This document shows positions 29,566-38,243 of a stretch of DNA of 64,000 nt, in pieces (positions within the stretch are counted from its first letter, which is position 1; each line of letters opens with the position of its first letter). A program made the translations under genes and the position numbers. The notes under the pieces were generated by a model. It did not search any database. It was not told the DNA's origin and saw nothing but the letters and a program-made list of their open reading frames with translations. Source of the stretch: Hyphococcus sp. (lineage in GTDB: Bacteria; Pseudomonadota; Alphaproteobacteria; Caulobacterales; Parvularculaceae); assembly GCA_028284345.1 (NCBI GenBank), contig JANQRY010000008.1, positions 124,001 to 188,000 of the forward strand, written 5' to 3'.

Positions 29566-30015
29566 TCAACTCTCTCGCGACGCCGTTGCGATGGCCTGGG
29601 CAATCGCCGCGCGCATTGCTTTTTCCGAATGGCGGATCGTCAGACTGTCAACGATGTCGCCGGTGTCTGCGTCGACCAGCAGGGTAAAGCCGGTCGCGCC
29701 TTTAAACTGCGGATAAATGTGGCCAAGCCCTTCGCGCGCCGCCTTGTCGGCGACGGCGCCGCGCTGACCGAGCGTGAAGTCGAGCTTGACGAACTTCACC
29801 GGCTGGTCTGCGAAATCGGGAACAATCGCCTTAAGGCGCGGCTCCAGAATCTTGCAGGACGAACACCAGGCCGACGAAAACGTCGCCGCGATAATCTCCG
29901 GTTCTTCCGCATATGAATACGCCGCATCGGTCGCCGACGTCCGCCCGAACGCGGCGAAGAGACCGACGCCAAGCGCCAGCACGGCGAAAAAAAGAATGTC
30001 CTTGGTCGTTTTCAT
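29566..30015 (-). CDS. Thioredoxin-fold protein, membrane-anchored or exported
   Basis: 149 aa. A hydrophobic N-terminus (ILFFAVLALGVGLFAAFG, about 7-24) precedes a thioredoxin domain with FSSAWCSSCKILEPRL; the active site is Cys-Ser-Ser-Cys at about 51-54. GATGFTLLVDADTGDIVDSL is the cis-Pro-region equivalent, though the usual Pro is replaced by Gly-Phe. Likely a periplasm-facing thiol oxidoreductase working with the YHS protein encoded immediately after it. Confidence 0.82.
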   Translation of the reverse strand: MKTTKDILFFAVLALGVGLFAAFGRTSATDAAYSYAEEPEIIAATFSSAWCSSCKILEPRLKAIVPDFADQPVKFVKLDFTLGQRGAVADKAAREGLGHIYPQFKGATGFTLLVDADTGDIVDSLTIRHSEKAMRAAIAQAIATASRES

Positions 30016-30104
30016 GGGGCATGAGTGTTAGCGCGTTCCCCGCTCACGAAACAGCGGCAGGGCCAGCACAAGCGCGTGATGATCGCGCGATCGCCCGCCG
30101 GGGC

Positions 30105-31400
30105 TTACCCCTGAAACGGGTCTTTCATCAGGATCACGTCATCCCGTTCCGGGCTCGTGGAAACGAGGGCGATCGGCGTCTCGATGATTTCCTCAATCCG
30201 GCGCACATACTTCACCGCTTCGGCGGGAAGGTCGGCCCATGAGCGCGCCTTTTCCGTCGACCCGGCCCAGCCGGCCATGGTCTCGTAGACCGGCTCGGCG
30301 GCGGCCTGATTGTGGGCGCCGGCGGGCAGGTAATCGAAATCCTCGCCGTTAATGCGATAGCCGGTGCAGACTTTCAGCTCTTCAAATCCGTCGAGCACGT
30401 CGAGTTTTGTGAGGGCGATGCCGTCGACGCCGGAAATTTTCAGGCTCTGGCGCACAAGCGCGGCGTCGAACCAGCCGCAACGACGCTGGCGCCCGGTCAC
30501 GGTGCCGAACTCGCGCCCGCGCTCGCCGAGCCGCCGGCCTGTTTCGTCGTTCAGTTCCGTCGGAAACGGTCCCTCGCCGACGCGGGTCGTATAGGCTTTG
30601 ACGATCCCGAGCACATAACCGACCGCGCCGGGCCCGACGCCGGACCCCGCCGCCGCATGACCGGCGACCGTGTTCGACGACGTCACGTAAGGATAGGTTC
30701 CGTGATCGACATCGAGCAGCACGCCTTGTGCGCCTTCGAACAAGACCCGTTTGCCGGCGCTGCGCATGGCGCCAAGGGCGCGCCACACGGCGCGCGCGAA
30801 GCGCGTCACCTTCGGCGCAATGTCGGTTAGAAGGCGAAGCAAGTCGCCCGCGTCGGCGTCGTCAGCGCCGAAGCCCCGGCGCAACGTATTGTGATGGGCG
30901 AGCAAGTGATCAATCTTCGCCGGCAGGCTGTCCGGATCGTTGAGATCAGCGACGCGCAATGCGCGCCGGCCCGCCCGGTCTTCATAGGCCGGCCCAATGC
31001 CGCGTTTCGTCGTGCCGATCTTGTTGGCGTCTTCCGCGGCGCCTTCCCGCAGGGCGTCGAGTTCCTGATGCACCGGCAGGATCAGCGTCGCATTCTCCGC
31101 AATCATCAGATTGTCCGGCGTCACGGCGACGCCCTGTTCGCCGATGCGATCGATTTCCGCCAGCAACGCAATCGGATCAATGACGACGCCCGATCCGATA
31201 ACGCCGACGCAATTCTCGCGCACGACGCCCGACGGGAGAAGCGACAATTTATAGACCGCATCGCCAATGACGAGCGTATGGCCGGCGTTGTGTCCGCCCT
31301 GAAAGCGCACGACGACGTCGGCGCGGGCCGACAGCCAGTCGACAATCTTGCCTTTACCCTCGTCGCCCCACTGCGCGCCGATGACCGCGACATCCGCCAT
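30105..31400 (-). CDS. purA: Adenylosuccinate synthase
   Basis: 431 aa, normal length. [16 protein letters not shown] (residues 8-23, GTP P-loop with catalytic Asp), [12 protein letters not shown] (catalytic His), [34 protein letters not shown] and [11 protein letters not shown] are the standard blocks. It condenses IMP and aspartate using GTP, the first step to AMP. It is separate from the purC cluster 28 kb away. Upstream, 31401-31575 is a divergent intergenic region facing the next gene. Confidence 0.97.
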   Translation of the reverse strand: MADVAVIGAQWGDEGKGKIVDWLSARADVVVRFQGGHNAGHTLVIGDAVYKLSLLPSGVVRENCVGVIGSGVVIDPIALLAEIDRIGEQGVAVTPDNLMIAENATLILPVHQELDALREGAAEDANKIGTTKRGIGPAYEDRAGRRALRVADLNDPDSLPAKIDHLLAHHNTLRRGFGADDADAGDLLRLLTDIAPKVTRFARAVWRALGAMRSAGKRVLFEGAQGVLLDVDHGTYPYVTSSNTVAGHAAAGSGVGPGAVGYVLGIVKAYTTRVGEGPFPTELNDETGRRLGERGREFGTVTGRQRRCGWFDAALVRQSLKISGVDGIALTKLDVLDGFEELKVCTGYRINGEDFDYLPAGAHNQAAAEPVYETMAGWAGSTEKARSWADLPAEAVKYVRRIEEIIETPIALVSTSPERDDVILMKDPFQG

Positions 31401-31575
31401 AAATTGATCCTAGGTTGTGTGCCGGAGATTCCGCAGCGCACCATAGTTGCTCCGGCGCATGGGTCAACGATTCATGGGGCTTAGAGGGCTGCTGCGGAGG
31501 GTTGAGAGGAGCCTCGTCGGCGTTGTCATATGGGGCGAGGCGTCAAGGCGCGCCCGGAACGCAGGAGACGACACG

Positions 31576-32103
31576 ATGCGCACCCTAATCATCGCAACGA
31601 CGCTTTGCGCGGCCGCCGCCGCAACGCCGGCGCTGGCGCAGGATCAGCAGCCCGCGCCGCCCCCGCCCTGTCAGGAGGAGATCTATCGCGCCTTCGACTT
31701 CTGGCTGGGGACATGGGACGTGACGACGCCCGACGGCCGGCCGGCGGGGACGAATGTGATCAGCGAGCAAGAAAACGGCTGTCTTCTGCTGGAGGAGTGG
31801 ACAAGCGTCTCCGGCGGCAGCGGGCAGAGTTATAATTTCTACGATCCCGGCCTCAGGAAATGGCGCCAGGTCTGGGTCTCCGGCGGCGCAACCATCGATT
31901 ACGCCGGCGGGCTCAACGATGACGGCGCAATGGTGCTCGAAGGCGAGATCTCAAACCGCAACGGAACAACCGCGCCCTTCCGCGGCACATGGACAGTGCA
32001 GGAGGACGGCGCCGTTAAACAGCATTTCCAGCAATATGATCCAGAAACGGAAGAATGGAACGACTGGTTTGTCGGGATATATAAAAAAGGGATTAGGAAC
32101 TAG
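31576..32103 (+). CDS. Exported protein of unknown function (DUF1579-like)
   Basis: 175 aa from the ATG at 31576, with CAGGAG upstream. Signal peptide MRTLIIATTLCAAAAATPALA, then a beta-rich domain: AFDFWLGTWDVTTPDG, ENGCLLLEEWTSVSGGSG, YDPGLRKWRQVWV, EWNDWFVGIYKK. This is a lipocalin-like pattern often listed as DUF1579 or unnamed. The last four codons and the TAG stop (GIRN-stop) lie inside a GGGATTAGG repeat, so the native C-terminus has probably been rewritten by the repeat. Confidence 0.72.
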   Translation: MRTLIIATTLCAAAAATPALAQDQQPAPPPPCQEEIYRAFDFWLGTWDVTTPDGRPAGTNVISEQENGCLLLEEWTSVSGGSGQSYNFYDPGLRKWRQVWVSGGATIDYAGGLNDDGAMVLEGEISNRNGTTAPFRGTWTVQEDGAVKQHFQQYDPETEEWNDWFVGIYKKGIRN

Positions 32104-32157
32104 GGATTGGGGATTAGAGAAAGAAAAATCTGCCCTAATCCCCAATCCCTACCCCTA
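32089..32157. repeat. GGGATTAG-type inverted repeat, likely two-way terminator
   Basis: TAGGGATTGGGGATTAG at 32101-32117 and its exact reverse complement at 32135-32151 form perfect 17-bp arms around a 17-nt loop. A further GGGATTAGGAAC unit precedes it from 32089. The stop codons of both convergent genes (TAG at 32101-32103; serA TAG at 32157-32155) lie in or at the edge of it. The hairpin could end transcription from both sides. A related repeat is at 33771-33850, on the other side of serA. Confidence 0.85.
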
Positions 32158-33735
32158 AAACGCCAGCGCTTTCGCCTGTTGCACATGGGGAAGCGCGCGC
32201 AGTTTTTCGAGCACGGAATCGGCAACGAGATCGTCCACCGCCAGCAGGGCGATCGCCTGTTCGCCCGGCGCGGAACGGCCGAGATTGAACGTTGCGATAT
32301 TGACCTTCGCCTCGCCCAGCGTCGCGCCGAGGGCGCCGATGAAGCCGGGCTTGTCGTCATTGCTGGTGTAGAGCATGTGCGGCGCGAAGCTCGCTTCCAT
32401 GCCGACGCCCTTGATGTCGATGATGCGCGGTTCGCCGCCAAAAATCGTGCCGGAGACGGAGCGATCCTGGTTTTCCGTGACGAGCCGCAGGCGGACGATG
32501 CTGTCATAGGCGTCCGCGTCGTCGCGATAGGTCTCGGCGATCGAGATGCCGCGATCCTTGGCGATCACCGGCGCGTTGACGATGTTGATTTCCGACAGCA
32601 TCGGTTTGAGAACGCCGGCCACCGCCGAGGCGGTCAGCGGTTTCGTATTCAGCGCCGCTGCTTCGCCCTCATAGATAATCTCGATTTTTTCGATCGCGCT
32701 TTCCGACAACTGACCGGCGAAGGCACCGAGTTTTTCGCAAAGGGCGATGAACGGTTTGAGCCGCGGCGCTTCTTCCGCCGTGACGGACGGCGAGTTCAGC
32801 GAATTGGAAACGGCACCGCGGATCAGGTAATCCGCCATCTGCTCGGCGATCTGGATGGCGACGTTTTCCTGCGCCTCCCGCGTCGACGCGCCGAGATGGG
32901 GCGTCGCCACGACTTTCGGATGGCCGAACAGCGGATGGTCCGTCGCCGGCTCCGTTTCATAAACATCAAGCGCCGCGCCGGCCACATGGCCCTCTTCCAG
33001 CGCATCCTTCAACGCGACTTCGTCGACGAGGCCGCCGCGGGCGCAATTGACGATGAAGGCGCCGGCTTTCAGCTTGCCGAGATTTTCCCGGCTCAGGATG
33101 TTGCGCGTCTGATCGGTGAGCGGGGTGTGCAGCGTCACAATATCGGCGCGCGACAGCAGCCCGTCGAGATCGACCTTTTCAACGCCAAGTTCCACCGCCC
33201 GTTCTTCCGTCAGGAACGGGTCGAAGGCGATAACGCGCATTTTGAGACCGACGGCGCGGTCGGCGACGATCGATCCGATATTGCCGCAGCCGATGACGCC
33301 GAGCGTCTTACCGAAGACCTCCGCGCCCATAAACGCCGACTTCTCCCATTTGCCGAGATGGGTCGACTGGTTGGCCTGGGGAATTTGCCGAACCAGCGCG
33401 AACATCATGGCGATGGCGTGTTCGGCCGTCGTAATGGCGTTGCCGTATGGCGTGTTCATGACGACGACGCCAGCCGCCGTCGCCGCCGGAATATCAATAT
33501 TGTCGACGCCGATGCCGGCGCGGCCAATGACTTTCAGGTTTTTCGCCGCTTCAATAATCTTCGACGTCGCCTTTGTCGCCGAGCGCACGGCGAGCCCGTC
33601 ATAATCGCCAATGACGGAGAGCAGTTTTTCCTTGTCCTTGCCGAGACCCGGTTCGTAGTCGACGTCGACGCCGCGCTCCTTGAAGATATTGACGGCGGTT
33701 TCGCTGAGTTTATCGGAGATGAGCACTTTGGGCAT
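32155..33735 (-). CDS. serA: D-3-phosphoglycerate dehydrogenase
   Basis: 526 aa, the long type with an intervening domain and a C-terminal ACT domain. Substrate and NAD blocks: AVRSATKATSKIIEAA, LGVIGCGNIGSIVADRA (about 145-161, dinucleotide fold), NCARGGLVDEVAL, ALDVYETEPATDHPLF and TPHLGASTREAQENV with the catalytic His. The end (KPGFIGALGATLGEAKVNIATFNLG) is the ACT-like regulatory domain. It makes 3-phosphohydroxypyruvate from 3-phosphoglycerate. It follows serC on the same strand, 105 bp away, with a repeat in the gap. Confidence 0.97.
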   Translation of the reverse strand: MPKVLISDKLSETAVNIFKERGVDVDYEPGLGKDKEKLLSVIGDYDGLAVRSATKATSKIIEAAKNLKVIGRAGIGVDNIDIPAATAAGVVVMNTPYGNAITTAEHAIAMMFALVRQIPQANQSTHLGKWEKSAFMGAEVFGKTLGVIGCGNIGSIVADRAVGLKMRVIAFDPFLTEERAVELGVEKVDLDGLLSRADIVTLHTPLTDQTRNILSRENLGKLKAGAFIVNCARGGLVDEVALKDALEEGHVAGAALDVYETEPATDHPLFGHPKVVATPHLGASTREAQENVAIQIAEQMADYLIRGAVSNSLNSPSVTAEEAPRLKPFIALCEKLGAFAGQLSESAIEKIEIIYEGEAAALNTKPLTASAVAGVLKPMLSEINIVNAPVIAKDRGISIAETYRDDADAYDSIVRLRLVTENQDRSVSGTIFGGEPRIIDIKGVGMEASFAPHMLYTSNDDKPGFIGALGATLGEAKVNIATFNLGRSAPGEQAIALLAVDDLVADSVLEKLRALPHVQQAKALAF

Positions 33736-33770
33736 TTTGTTATTCCGTATTTTGAGAAGAGAAATTTTAT

Positions 33771-33850
33771 AGGGATTAGGTTTTGGGAATTAAGGATTAG
33801 GGTCGTCGTGGAAATATCCTAATCCCTAAAACCTCATCCCTAATCCCTTA
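33771..33850. repeat. GGGATTAG-type imperfect inverted repeat between serC and serA
   Basis: Left side AGGGATTAGGTTTT... with a second AGGATTAGGG unit (33771-33803), right side CCTAATCCCTAAAACC... and CCCTAATCCCTTA (33818-33850), separated by about 14 nt. Four GGGATTAG-like units in all, two per strand. The last codons of serC (Val-Arg-Asp-stop) are read from the outer unit. Sequence type matches the element at 32089-32157, so serA is framed by two copies. Confidence 0.82.
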
Positions 33851-34988
33851 CCGATTGGAACGCCCAGTCGAGCCACGGGCCCAACGCCTCGATATCAGAC
33901 GTTTCGACGGTCGCGCCGCACCAGATGCGCAGGCCCGGCGGCGCGTCGCGGTATCCGGCGATATCGTAGGCGACGTTTTCCTTTTCGAGGGATTTGGCCA
34001 TGGTTTTGACGAAGGCGCGTTGCGCCGCGTCGTCCAACGCGGCGAAGGCCGGATCAACGATGGAAAGACAAACGGAGGTGTTTGACCGGGTCGCCGGATC
34101 GCCGGCGAGATGATCGATCCAGTCCGTCTTTGCGACCCAGGCGCTGAGCGCGTCGGCGTTTGCATCAGCGCGGGCGTGCAGCGCTTCAAGACCGCCGAGA
34201 CCGTCGGCCCAACTCAGGGCGTCAATATAGTCTTCAACACAAAGCATGGACGGCGTGTTGATCGTCGCCCCTTCGAAGATCCCTTCGATCAGCTTGCCGC
34301 CCTTCGTCAGCCTGAAGAGTTTAGGCAAAGGCCGCGGCGGCGCATAGGTCTCAAGGCGTTCGACGGCGCGCGGGCTCAGGATCAGAACGCCGTGGCCGCC
34401 CTCGCCGCCGAGCACTTTTTGCCAGGAATAGGTGACGACATCGAGCTTCGACCAGTCGAGGGGTTGCGCAAAAATCGCCGACGTGGCGTCGCAAATCACG
34501 ATCCCCTCGCGGTCGTCGCTGATCCAGTCTGCGTTCGCCACGCGCACGCCTGACGTCGTGCCGTTCCAGGTGAAGACGACGTCATGGGCCGGGTCCACCG
34601 CCGACAGATCGGCAATCTCGCCGTAAGGCGCGGTCAAAACCCGCGCATCAAGTTCAAGCTGTTTGACGGCGTCCGTCACCCAGCCCTGACCGAAACTTTC
34701 CCAGGCGAGCATGTCGACCGGCCGGGCGCCCAGCATCGACCACATGGCCATCTCGACTGCGCCGGTGTCGGACGCCGGCACGATGCCGATGCGGTAATCA
34801 TCGGGCAGCGCGAGGATCGACCGTGTTCGGTCGAGCGCCTCTTTAAGGCGCGCCTTGCCGACGCCGGAACGGTGCGAACGTCCCAGCGTATCGGTCTGAA
34901 AATTTTGCGAAGACCATCCGGGGCGCTTTGCGCAGGGTCCGGACGAAAAAAAGGCGCGCGCAGGGCGCGCGTTCGGCATAGAGGTCAT
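33840..34988 (-). CDS. serC: Phosphoserine aminotransferase
   Basis: 382 aa of the alphaproteobacterial type. [13 protein letters not shown] at the N-terminus, [13 protein letters not shown] (about 54-66), [12 protein letters not shown] and the PLP-lysine segment [15 protein letters not shown] (about 186-200) are clear. It converts phosphohydroxypyruvate to phosphoserine, the step after SerA. Its last three residues and stop come from a GGGATTAG repeat. The leader upstream can form alternative hairpins around the ribosome site and is listed separately. Confidence 0.95.
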   Translation of the reverse strand: MTSMPNARPARAFFSSGPCAKRPGWSSQNFQTDTLGRSHRSGVGKARLKEALDRTRSILALPDDYRIGIVPASDTGAVEMAMWSMLGARPVDMLAWESFGQGWVTDAVKQLELDARVLTAPYGEIADLSAVDPAHDVVFTWNGTTSGVRVANADWISDDREGIVICDATSAIFAQPLDWSKLDVVTYSWQKVLGGEGGHGVLILSPRAVERLETYAPPRPLPKLFRLTKGGKLIEGIFEGATINTPSMLCVEDYIDALSWADGLGGLEALHARADANADALSAWVAKTDWIDHLAGDPATRSNTSVCLSIVDPAFAALDDAAQRAFVKTMAKSLEKENVAYDIAGYRDAPPGLRIWCGATVETSDIEALGPWLDWAFQSVRD

Positions 34989-35070
34989 GTTTTACTCCCA
35001 TCCTCTCAGATGGGTCGCGCCCCGTTGGGGAGGCGTGGCCCGCCGCGTTCATCGCCCATCCCGGGTTAAG
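34989..35070 (-). promoter_or_regulatory. serC leader RNA with two mutually exclusive hairpins
   Basis: On the minus strand three 6-nt elements line up before serC: A = GATGGG (35060-35055), B = CCCATC (35014-35009), C = GATGGG (35002-34997). B can pair with A or with C. C runs straight into the ribosome site (GGGAG, 6 nt before the ATG), so B-C pairing would hide it and A-B pairing would free it. Between A and B lies another hairpin (CTCCCC-AAC-GGGG). Position and gene agree with the published serC leader motif of Alphaproteobacteria; identity with that motif is my inference. Confidence 0.7.
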
Positions 35071-35146
35071 GGTCAATGAAAAATATTGCGGCGCAGCAAA
35101 TTTTTGTGACTTGCGCCGCAGCGCGCCCAGCCCTAGCGCCAAGGCC

Positions 35147-36148
35147 ATGGCCTTGCCGACCCGAACAGAAACAGCGCCACAGCTTTACGACTGGCTGCTT
35201 TTCGCGGTCATCGTCGCCATCGGCGGATCGGCGTTCGCGATGATTCGCACCGCTGTTGAAACCGTGCCGCCGGCGGTCGTCGCCGTCGTCCGGCTGTGGA
35301 TCGGCGCGATTTTTCTTTATGCGGTGATGAAACGCGCCGGCCGGCGATTGCCGCCGCTTTTTGAAAACGGCCGTCTCCTAAAGCTGCACGCGGAATGGCG
35401 CTGGATGATCGCTATCAGCGCAATCGGATACGTCGTCCCGTTCATGATTTTTCCGTGGGCGCAACAATTCATCGATAGCGGGCTCGCCGGCGTCTACATG
35501 GCGTTCATGCCGATCTGGACCGTGGCGCTGGCGTTTCTGTTTGCCGGCGAAGGCGCTGACGCACGGAAAATTGTCGGCTTTGCGCTGGGATTCGCCGGCG
35601 TTGTCATCCTGATCGGGCCCGGCGTTGTCGGGACCGCCGCATCAACCAATATTGCCGCGCAGCTCATGTTGTTGGTCGCAACGCTGGGTTACGCCGCCGC
35701 CGCCGTCATTACGCGGCGCGCGCCGCCGATCAAACCGCGCGTCTTCGCCGCGGGGACGCTGATTGCGTCTGCGATTATCGCAACGCCGGCGCTCTTATTC
35801 GTTGATATGCGCATCGATGCGTGGTCGCCCGCCAGTATCGCCAATCTCGTCGTGTTGGGCGTCGGGCCGACCGGGCTCGGCGGCATTCTGCTGATCATTC
35901 TGATCCAGCGCATCGGCGCGGGGTTCATGGCGCTCGCCAATTACCTGACACCGCTCTGGGCCGTCGCCATGGGCGCCGCCGTGTTTGGCGAACGCTTGGG
36001 CTTAAACGCCTTTATCGCCCTCGTTATTATTCTGTGCGGCGTCGCCATCAGCCAGTCGAACCGTAAATCGGTCGCCGGCTCAGTCATCACGCATGATATG
36101 GGCGAGGACGCCGTCGTCGCCGAAAAACGCAAAGACCCCTCTCAATAG
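35147..36148 (+). CDS. DMT-superfamily (EamA) transporter
   Basis: 333 aa from the ATG at 35147. Ten hydrophobic segments in two EamA repeats: the first from LYDWLLFAVIVAIGGSAFA, the second from NIAAQLMLLVATLGYAAAA. VPFMIFPWAQQFIDSGLAGVY and LANYLTPLWAVAMGAAVFGE (each 20 residues or so) are the typical ends of the two repeats. Such proteins export or import metabolites such as amino acids; the substrate is unknown. Upstream in-frame codons lack a ribosome site. It converges on thiD with 6 bp between stops. Confidence 0.87.
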   Translation: MALPTRTETAPQLYDWLLFAVIVAIGGSAFAMIRTAVETVPPAVVAVVRLWIGAIFLYAVMKRAGRRLPPLFENGRLLKLHAEWRWMIAISAIGYVVPFMIFPWAQQFIDSGLAGVYMAFMPIWTVALAFLFAGEGADARKIVGFALGFAGVVILIGPGVVGTAASTNIAAQLMLLVATLGYAAAAVITRRAPPIKPRVFAAGTLIASAIIATPALLFVDMRIDAWSPASIANLVVLGVGPTGLGGILLIILIQRIGAGFMALANYLTPLWAVAMGAAVFGERLGLNAFIALVIILCGVAISQSNRKSVAGSVITHDMGEDAVVAEKRKDPSQ

Positions 36149-36154
36149 CCGCGC

Positions 36155-36958
36155 CTATCGCCGCGTCGGCGAAACCGTATGGGCATGGTTGAGCGGTCCG
36201 CGCCCTTTGCCAAAGCCCGGCGCCGTGGCGATGGCCGTATGCACATAACCGATGGCGGCGGCGACGGCGTCCACGCGCGATTGTCCGAGCGCCAGTCCCG
36301 CGGCGACAGCGCTCGCCAGCGTGCAACCGGTGCCATGGGTCGAAGCGGTCTCTATTCGCCGGTTCTCGAACCAGAGCGGGCCTTCTGCGCGCACCAGAAC
36401 ATCGGCGACTTTCTCCCCCGGCAGATGCCCGCCTTTGACGAGCGCGGCGTCAGCGCCGGCGCGACGCAACGCCTCGCCGGCGGCGATCATGTCCGCGCGG
36501 GTTTTGACGGGCGCGCCCGTCAGAGCTTCCGCCTCTTCCGTGTTCGGCGTGATGATCGCCGCAAGGGGCGCGAGTTTTTTGACAATAGCCGCAGCAACCC
36601 CGTCGCCGGCAAGCGCATCGCCGCTTGTAGCGACTAGAACCGGATCGAGAATAACGGGAACATCATCGGCAATGGGCGTCAGCATTTCAGCAACGAGGTC
36701 GACGATAGCGACCGAACCCAGCATGCCGATCTTGACCGCGTCGGCGCCGATATCGTCAAGCACCGCTTTGATCTGCGCCGCGATGATGTCGGCGTCGACC
36801 GGATGAACGGCGCTGACGCCCGTTGTATTCTGAACCGTGAGTGCGGTGATCGCGGTCGCCGCATAGCCGCCGAGGGCCGTTACCGTTTTAACGTCGGCCT
36901 GAATGCCGGCGCCGCCCGACGGGTCCGATCCTGCGATAATGAGAACGCGGCCTTGCAT
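36155..36958 (-). CDS. thiD: HMP/HMP-phosphate kinase
   Basis: 267 aa ribokinase-fold enzyme. VLIIAGSDPSGGAGIQADVK (residues 5-24) is the HMP-binding start, TALTVQNTTGVSAVHPV and AVKIGMLGSVAIVD follow, and THGTGCTLASAVAAGLALG holds the anion hole and catalytic Asp-equivalent Cys/Gly region. It phosphorylates HMP and HMP-P, the step after ThiC. No riboswitch precedes it. It lies 12 bp downstream of the HxlR regulator gene on the same strand, so the two may share a message. Confidence 0.95.
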   Translation of the reverse strand: MQGRVLIIAGSDPSGGAGIQADVKTVTALGGYAATAITALTVQNTTGVSAVHPVDADIIAAQIKAVLDDIGADAVKIGMLGSVAIVDLVAEMLTPIADDVPVILDPVLVATSGDALAGDGVAAAIVKKLAPLAAIITPNTEEAEALTGAPVKTRADMIAAGEALRRAGADAALVKGGHLPGEKVADVLVRAEGPLWFENRRIETASTHGTGCTLASAVAAGLALGQSRVDAVAAAIGYVHTAIATAPGFGKGRGPLNHAHTVSPTRR

Positions 36959-36970
36959 GGGCCGGTCGTA

Positions 36971-37471
36971 TCAGAACGCGTCGGTTTTTCGAAGGGTTGT
37001 TTCGCCGGCGCTGATGGGCGCGCCGTCGCGATTGACGAGACTGACCCGCGCCGGCGCGCCGGTCGCGCGCTCGACGATTTCCGCGCCCGGCTCGCCGTCA
37101 AGGCAATGCTTCTCGCCCCATTGCATCAACGCAATCATGGGCAGGGCGAGGTCGACGCCCTTGCGCGTCAGAACATATTGATAGCGCGTGCGCTGTCCGG
37201 GCTCTTTATAGGCGCGCCGCATCAGGACGCCCGCCTCAACCAGACGTTTTAGCCGTCCGGAAAGGATTGTGCGCGGACAGCCGATATCATGTTGGATCGC
37301 GTCAAACCGGGTCACGCCGAACAACGCTTCACGGAGAATCAACAGCGTCCACCGGTCGCCGATGAGGTCTGCGGCGCGGGCGAGACCGCATGCATCGGGA
37401 TCAACGGGACCGTCGTCCAGTGCGCCCGCATGTATGTTCGTCGCCTGCGAAACGGCGTCTGCATAAACCAT
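36971..37471 (-). CDS. HxlR-family transcriptional regulator
   Basis: 166 aa. The HxlR winged helix is plain: CGLARAADLIGDRWTLLILR (about 28-47), FDAIQHDIGCPRTILSGRLKRLVEAGVL and YVLTRKGVDLALPMIALMQWGE. Cys28 at the start of the domain and Cys64 before the recognition helix are positions used for redox or electrophile sensing in HypR/YodB-type members. The last 40 residues (ARVSLVNRDGAPIS) are a small beta tail. Target unknown; thiD is directly downstream. Confidence 0.88.
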   Translation of the reverse strand: MVYADAVSQATNIHAGALDDGPVDPDACGLARAADLIGDRWTLLILREALFGVTRFDAIQHDIGCPRTILSGRLKRLVEAGVLMRRAYKEPGQRTRYQYVLTRKGVDLALPMIALMQWGEKHCLDGEPGAEIVERATGAPARVSLVNRDGAPISAGETTLRKTDAF

Positions 37472-37643
37472 GGTTCGCTATTTATGCTGATTTTGCGCAC
37501 GCCCGCAAATTTTCGTTCACGCCTTCGTGTCGGCGATCATGAATTGGGCCGCATTTGGGCGTCATTCGGCGCCATTCTCGCCGCAATGCGCAACTATTCA
37601 AAAACTTATGCACATCCGGCTGGGGCAAAACGGAGGATTGCAT

Positions 37644-38078
37644 ATGAGAATGTTTTTGAAAGCTTTTATCGCCGGCGCTGTCGCCTTTGGCGCATTTGGC
37701 GTAACCGCGGCGAATGCGGAGGAACATCGCCACCGCGATTCCGCTGTCAGCTTCTCGATCACTGTCGGCGACGACCGGTATCACAGACACAGCCGATACG
37801 ATCGATACGACCGCTATGACCGTCGTCACCGCTACTACGGCCGGCGCAACGGCTATCGCGGCTATGAGGCGCGCAGGGTCAACCGCGAAGTCTTCAATAC
37901 GCGCTATCGCGCCCGCATCGTCCTGACGGAAGACATTATCCGCACGCGCCGCGGTCCGCGCCTTGTCTGTAACGTGACCGCCCGCGGCCCGGAAGCGCGC
38001 TATGTTTCCGAACGGCGCATGTGGCGCGTCGCCAATCGCCATTGTTCGCGCCGCGCCAGGATCAACGTCTACTCCTGA
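37644..38078 (+). CDS. Exported Arg/Tyr/His-rich protein
   Basis: 144 aa from the ATG at 37644 (CGGAGGAT upstream). Signal peptide MRMFLKAFIAGAVAFGAFGVTAANA in two parts of about 25 residues, then a charged region with YDRYDRYDRRHRYYGRR (about 52-68), and a C-terminal half with two Cys (VCNVTARGPEARYV, NRHCSRRARINVYS) that may pair in the periplasm. Highly basic overall. No family recognised beyond similar Arg/Tyr-rich exported proteins of Alphaproteobacteria. Followed by a terminator. Confidence 0.72.
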   Translation: MRMFLKAFIAGAVAFGAFGVTAANAEEHRHRDSAVSFSITVGDDRYHRHSRYDRYDRYDRRHRYYGRRNGYRGYEARRVNREVFNTRYRARIVLTEDIIRTRRGPRLVCNVTARGPEARYVSERRMWRVANRHCSRRARINVYS

Positions 38079-38098
38079 CGTGTTGTGAATCACTGCAG

Positions 38099-38135
38099 AA
38101 AGCCGCCGGCATGCGTATCTTGCCGGCGGCTTTTT
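38099..38135 (+). terminator. Intrinsic terminator
   Basis: AAGCCGCCGGCA and TGCCGGCGGCTT form a 12-bp GC-rich stem around an 8-nt loop, followed by TTTTT at 38131-38135. It closes the gene at 37644-38078. Confidence 0.92.
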
Positions 38136-38243
38136 GCGTTTGCGGCGACGCAGTCAGGTCATGCGTTTATGAGTGAGCAGGCGACGTAGGCGCTGGAAGA
38201 CATTTTCCGTCGTTGAACAACAACGAAACTTGAAGGGCGCTTT

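Noticed and set aside
32089..32160. Telomere-like or G-quadruplex element made of GGGATTAG units
   Set aside because: Only three runs of three or more G lie close on one strand, and the exact inverted arms make a hairpin the simpler reading.
32107..33822. 571-codon + strand frame opposite serA
   Set aside because: Antisense shadow of serA and begins inside the GGGATTAG hairpin.
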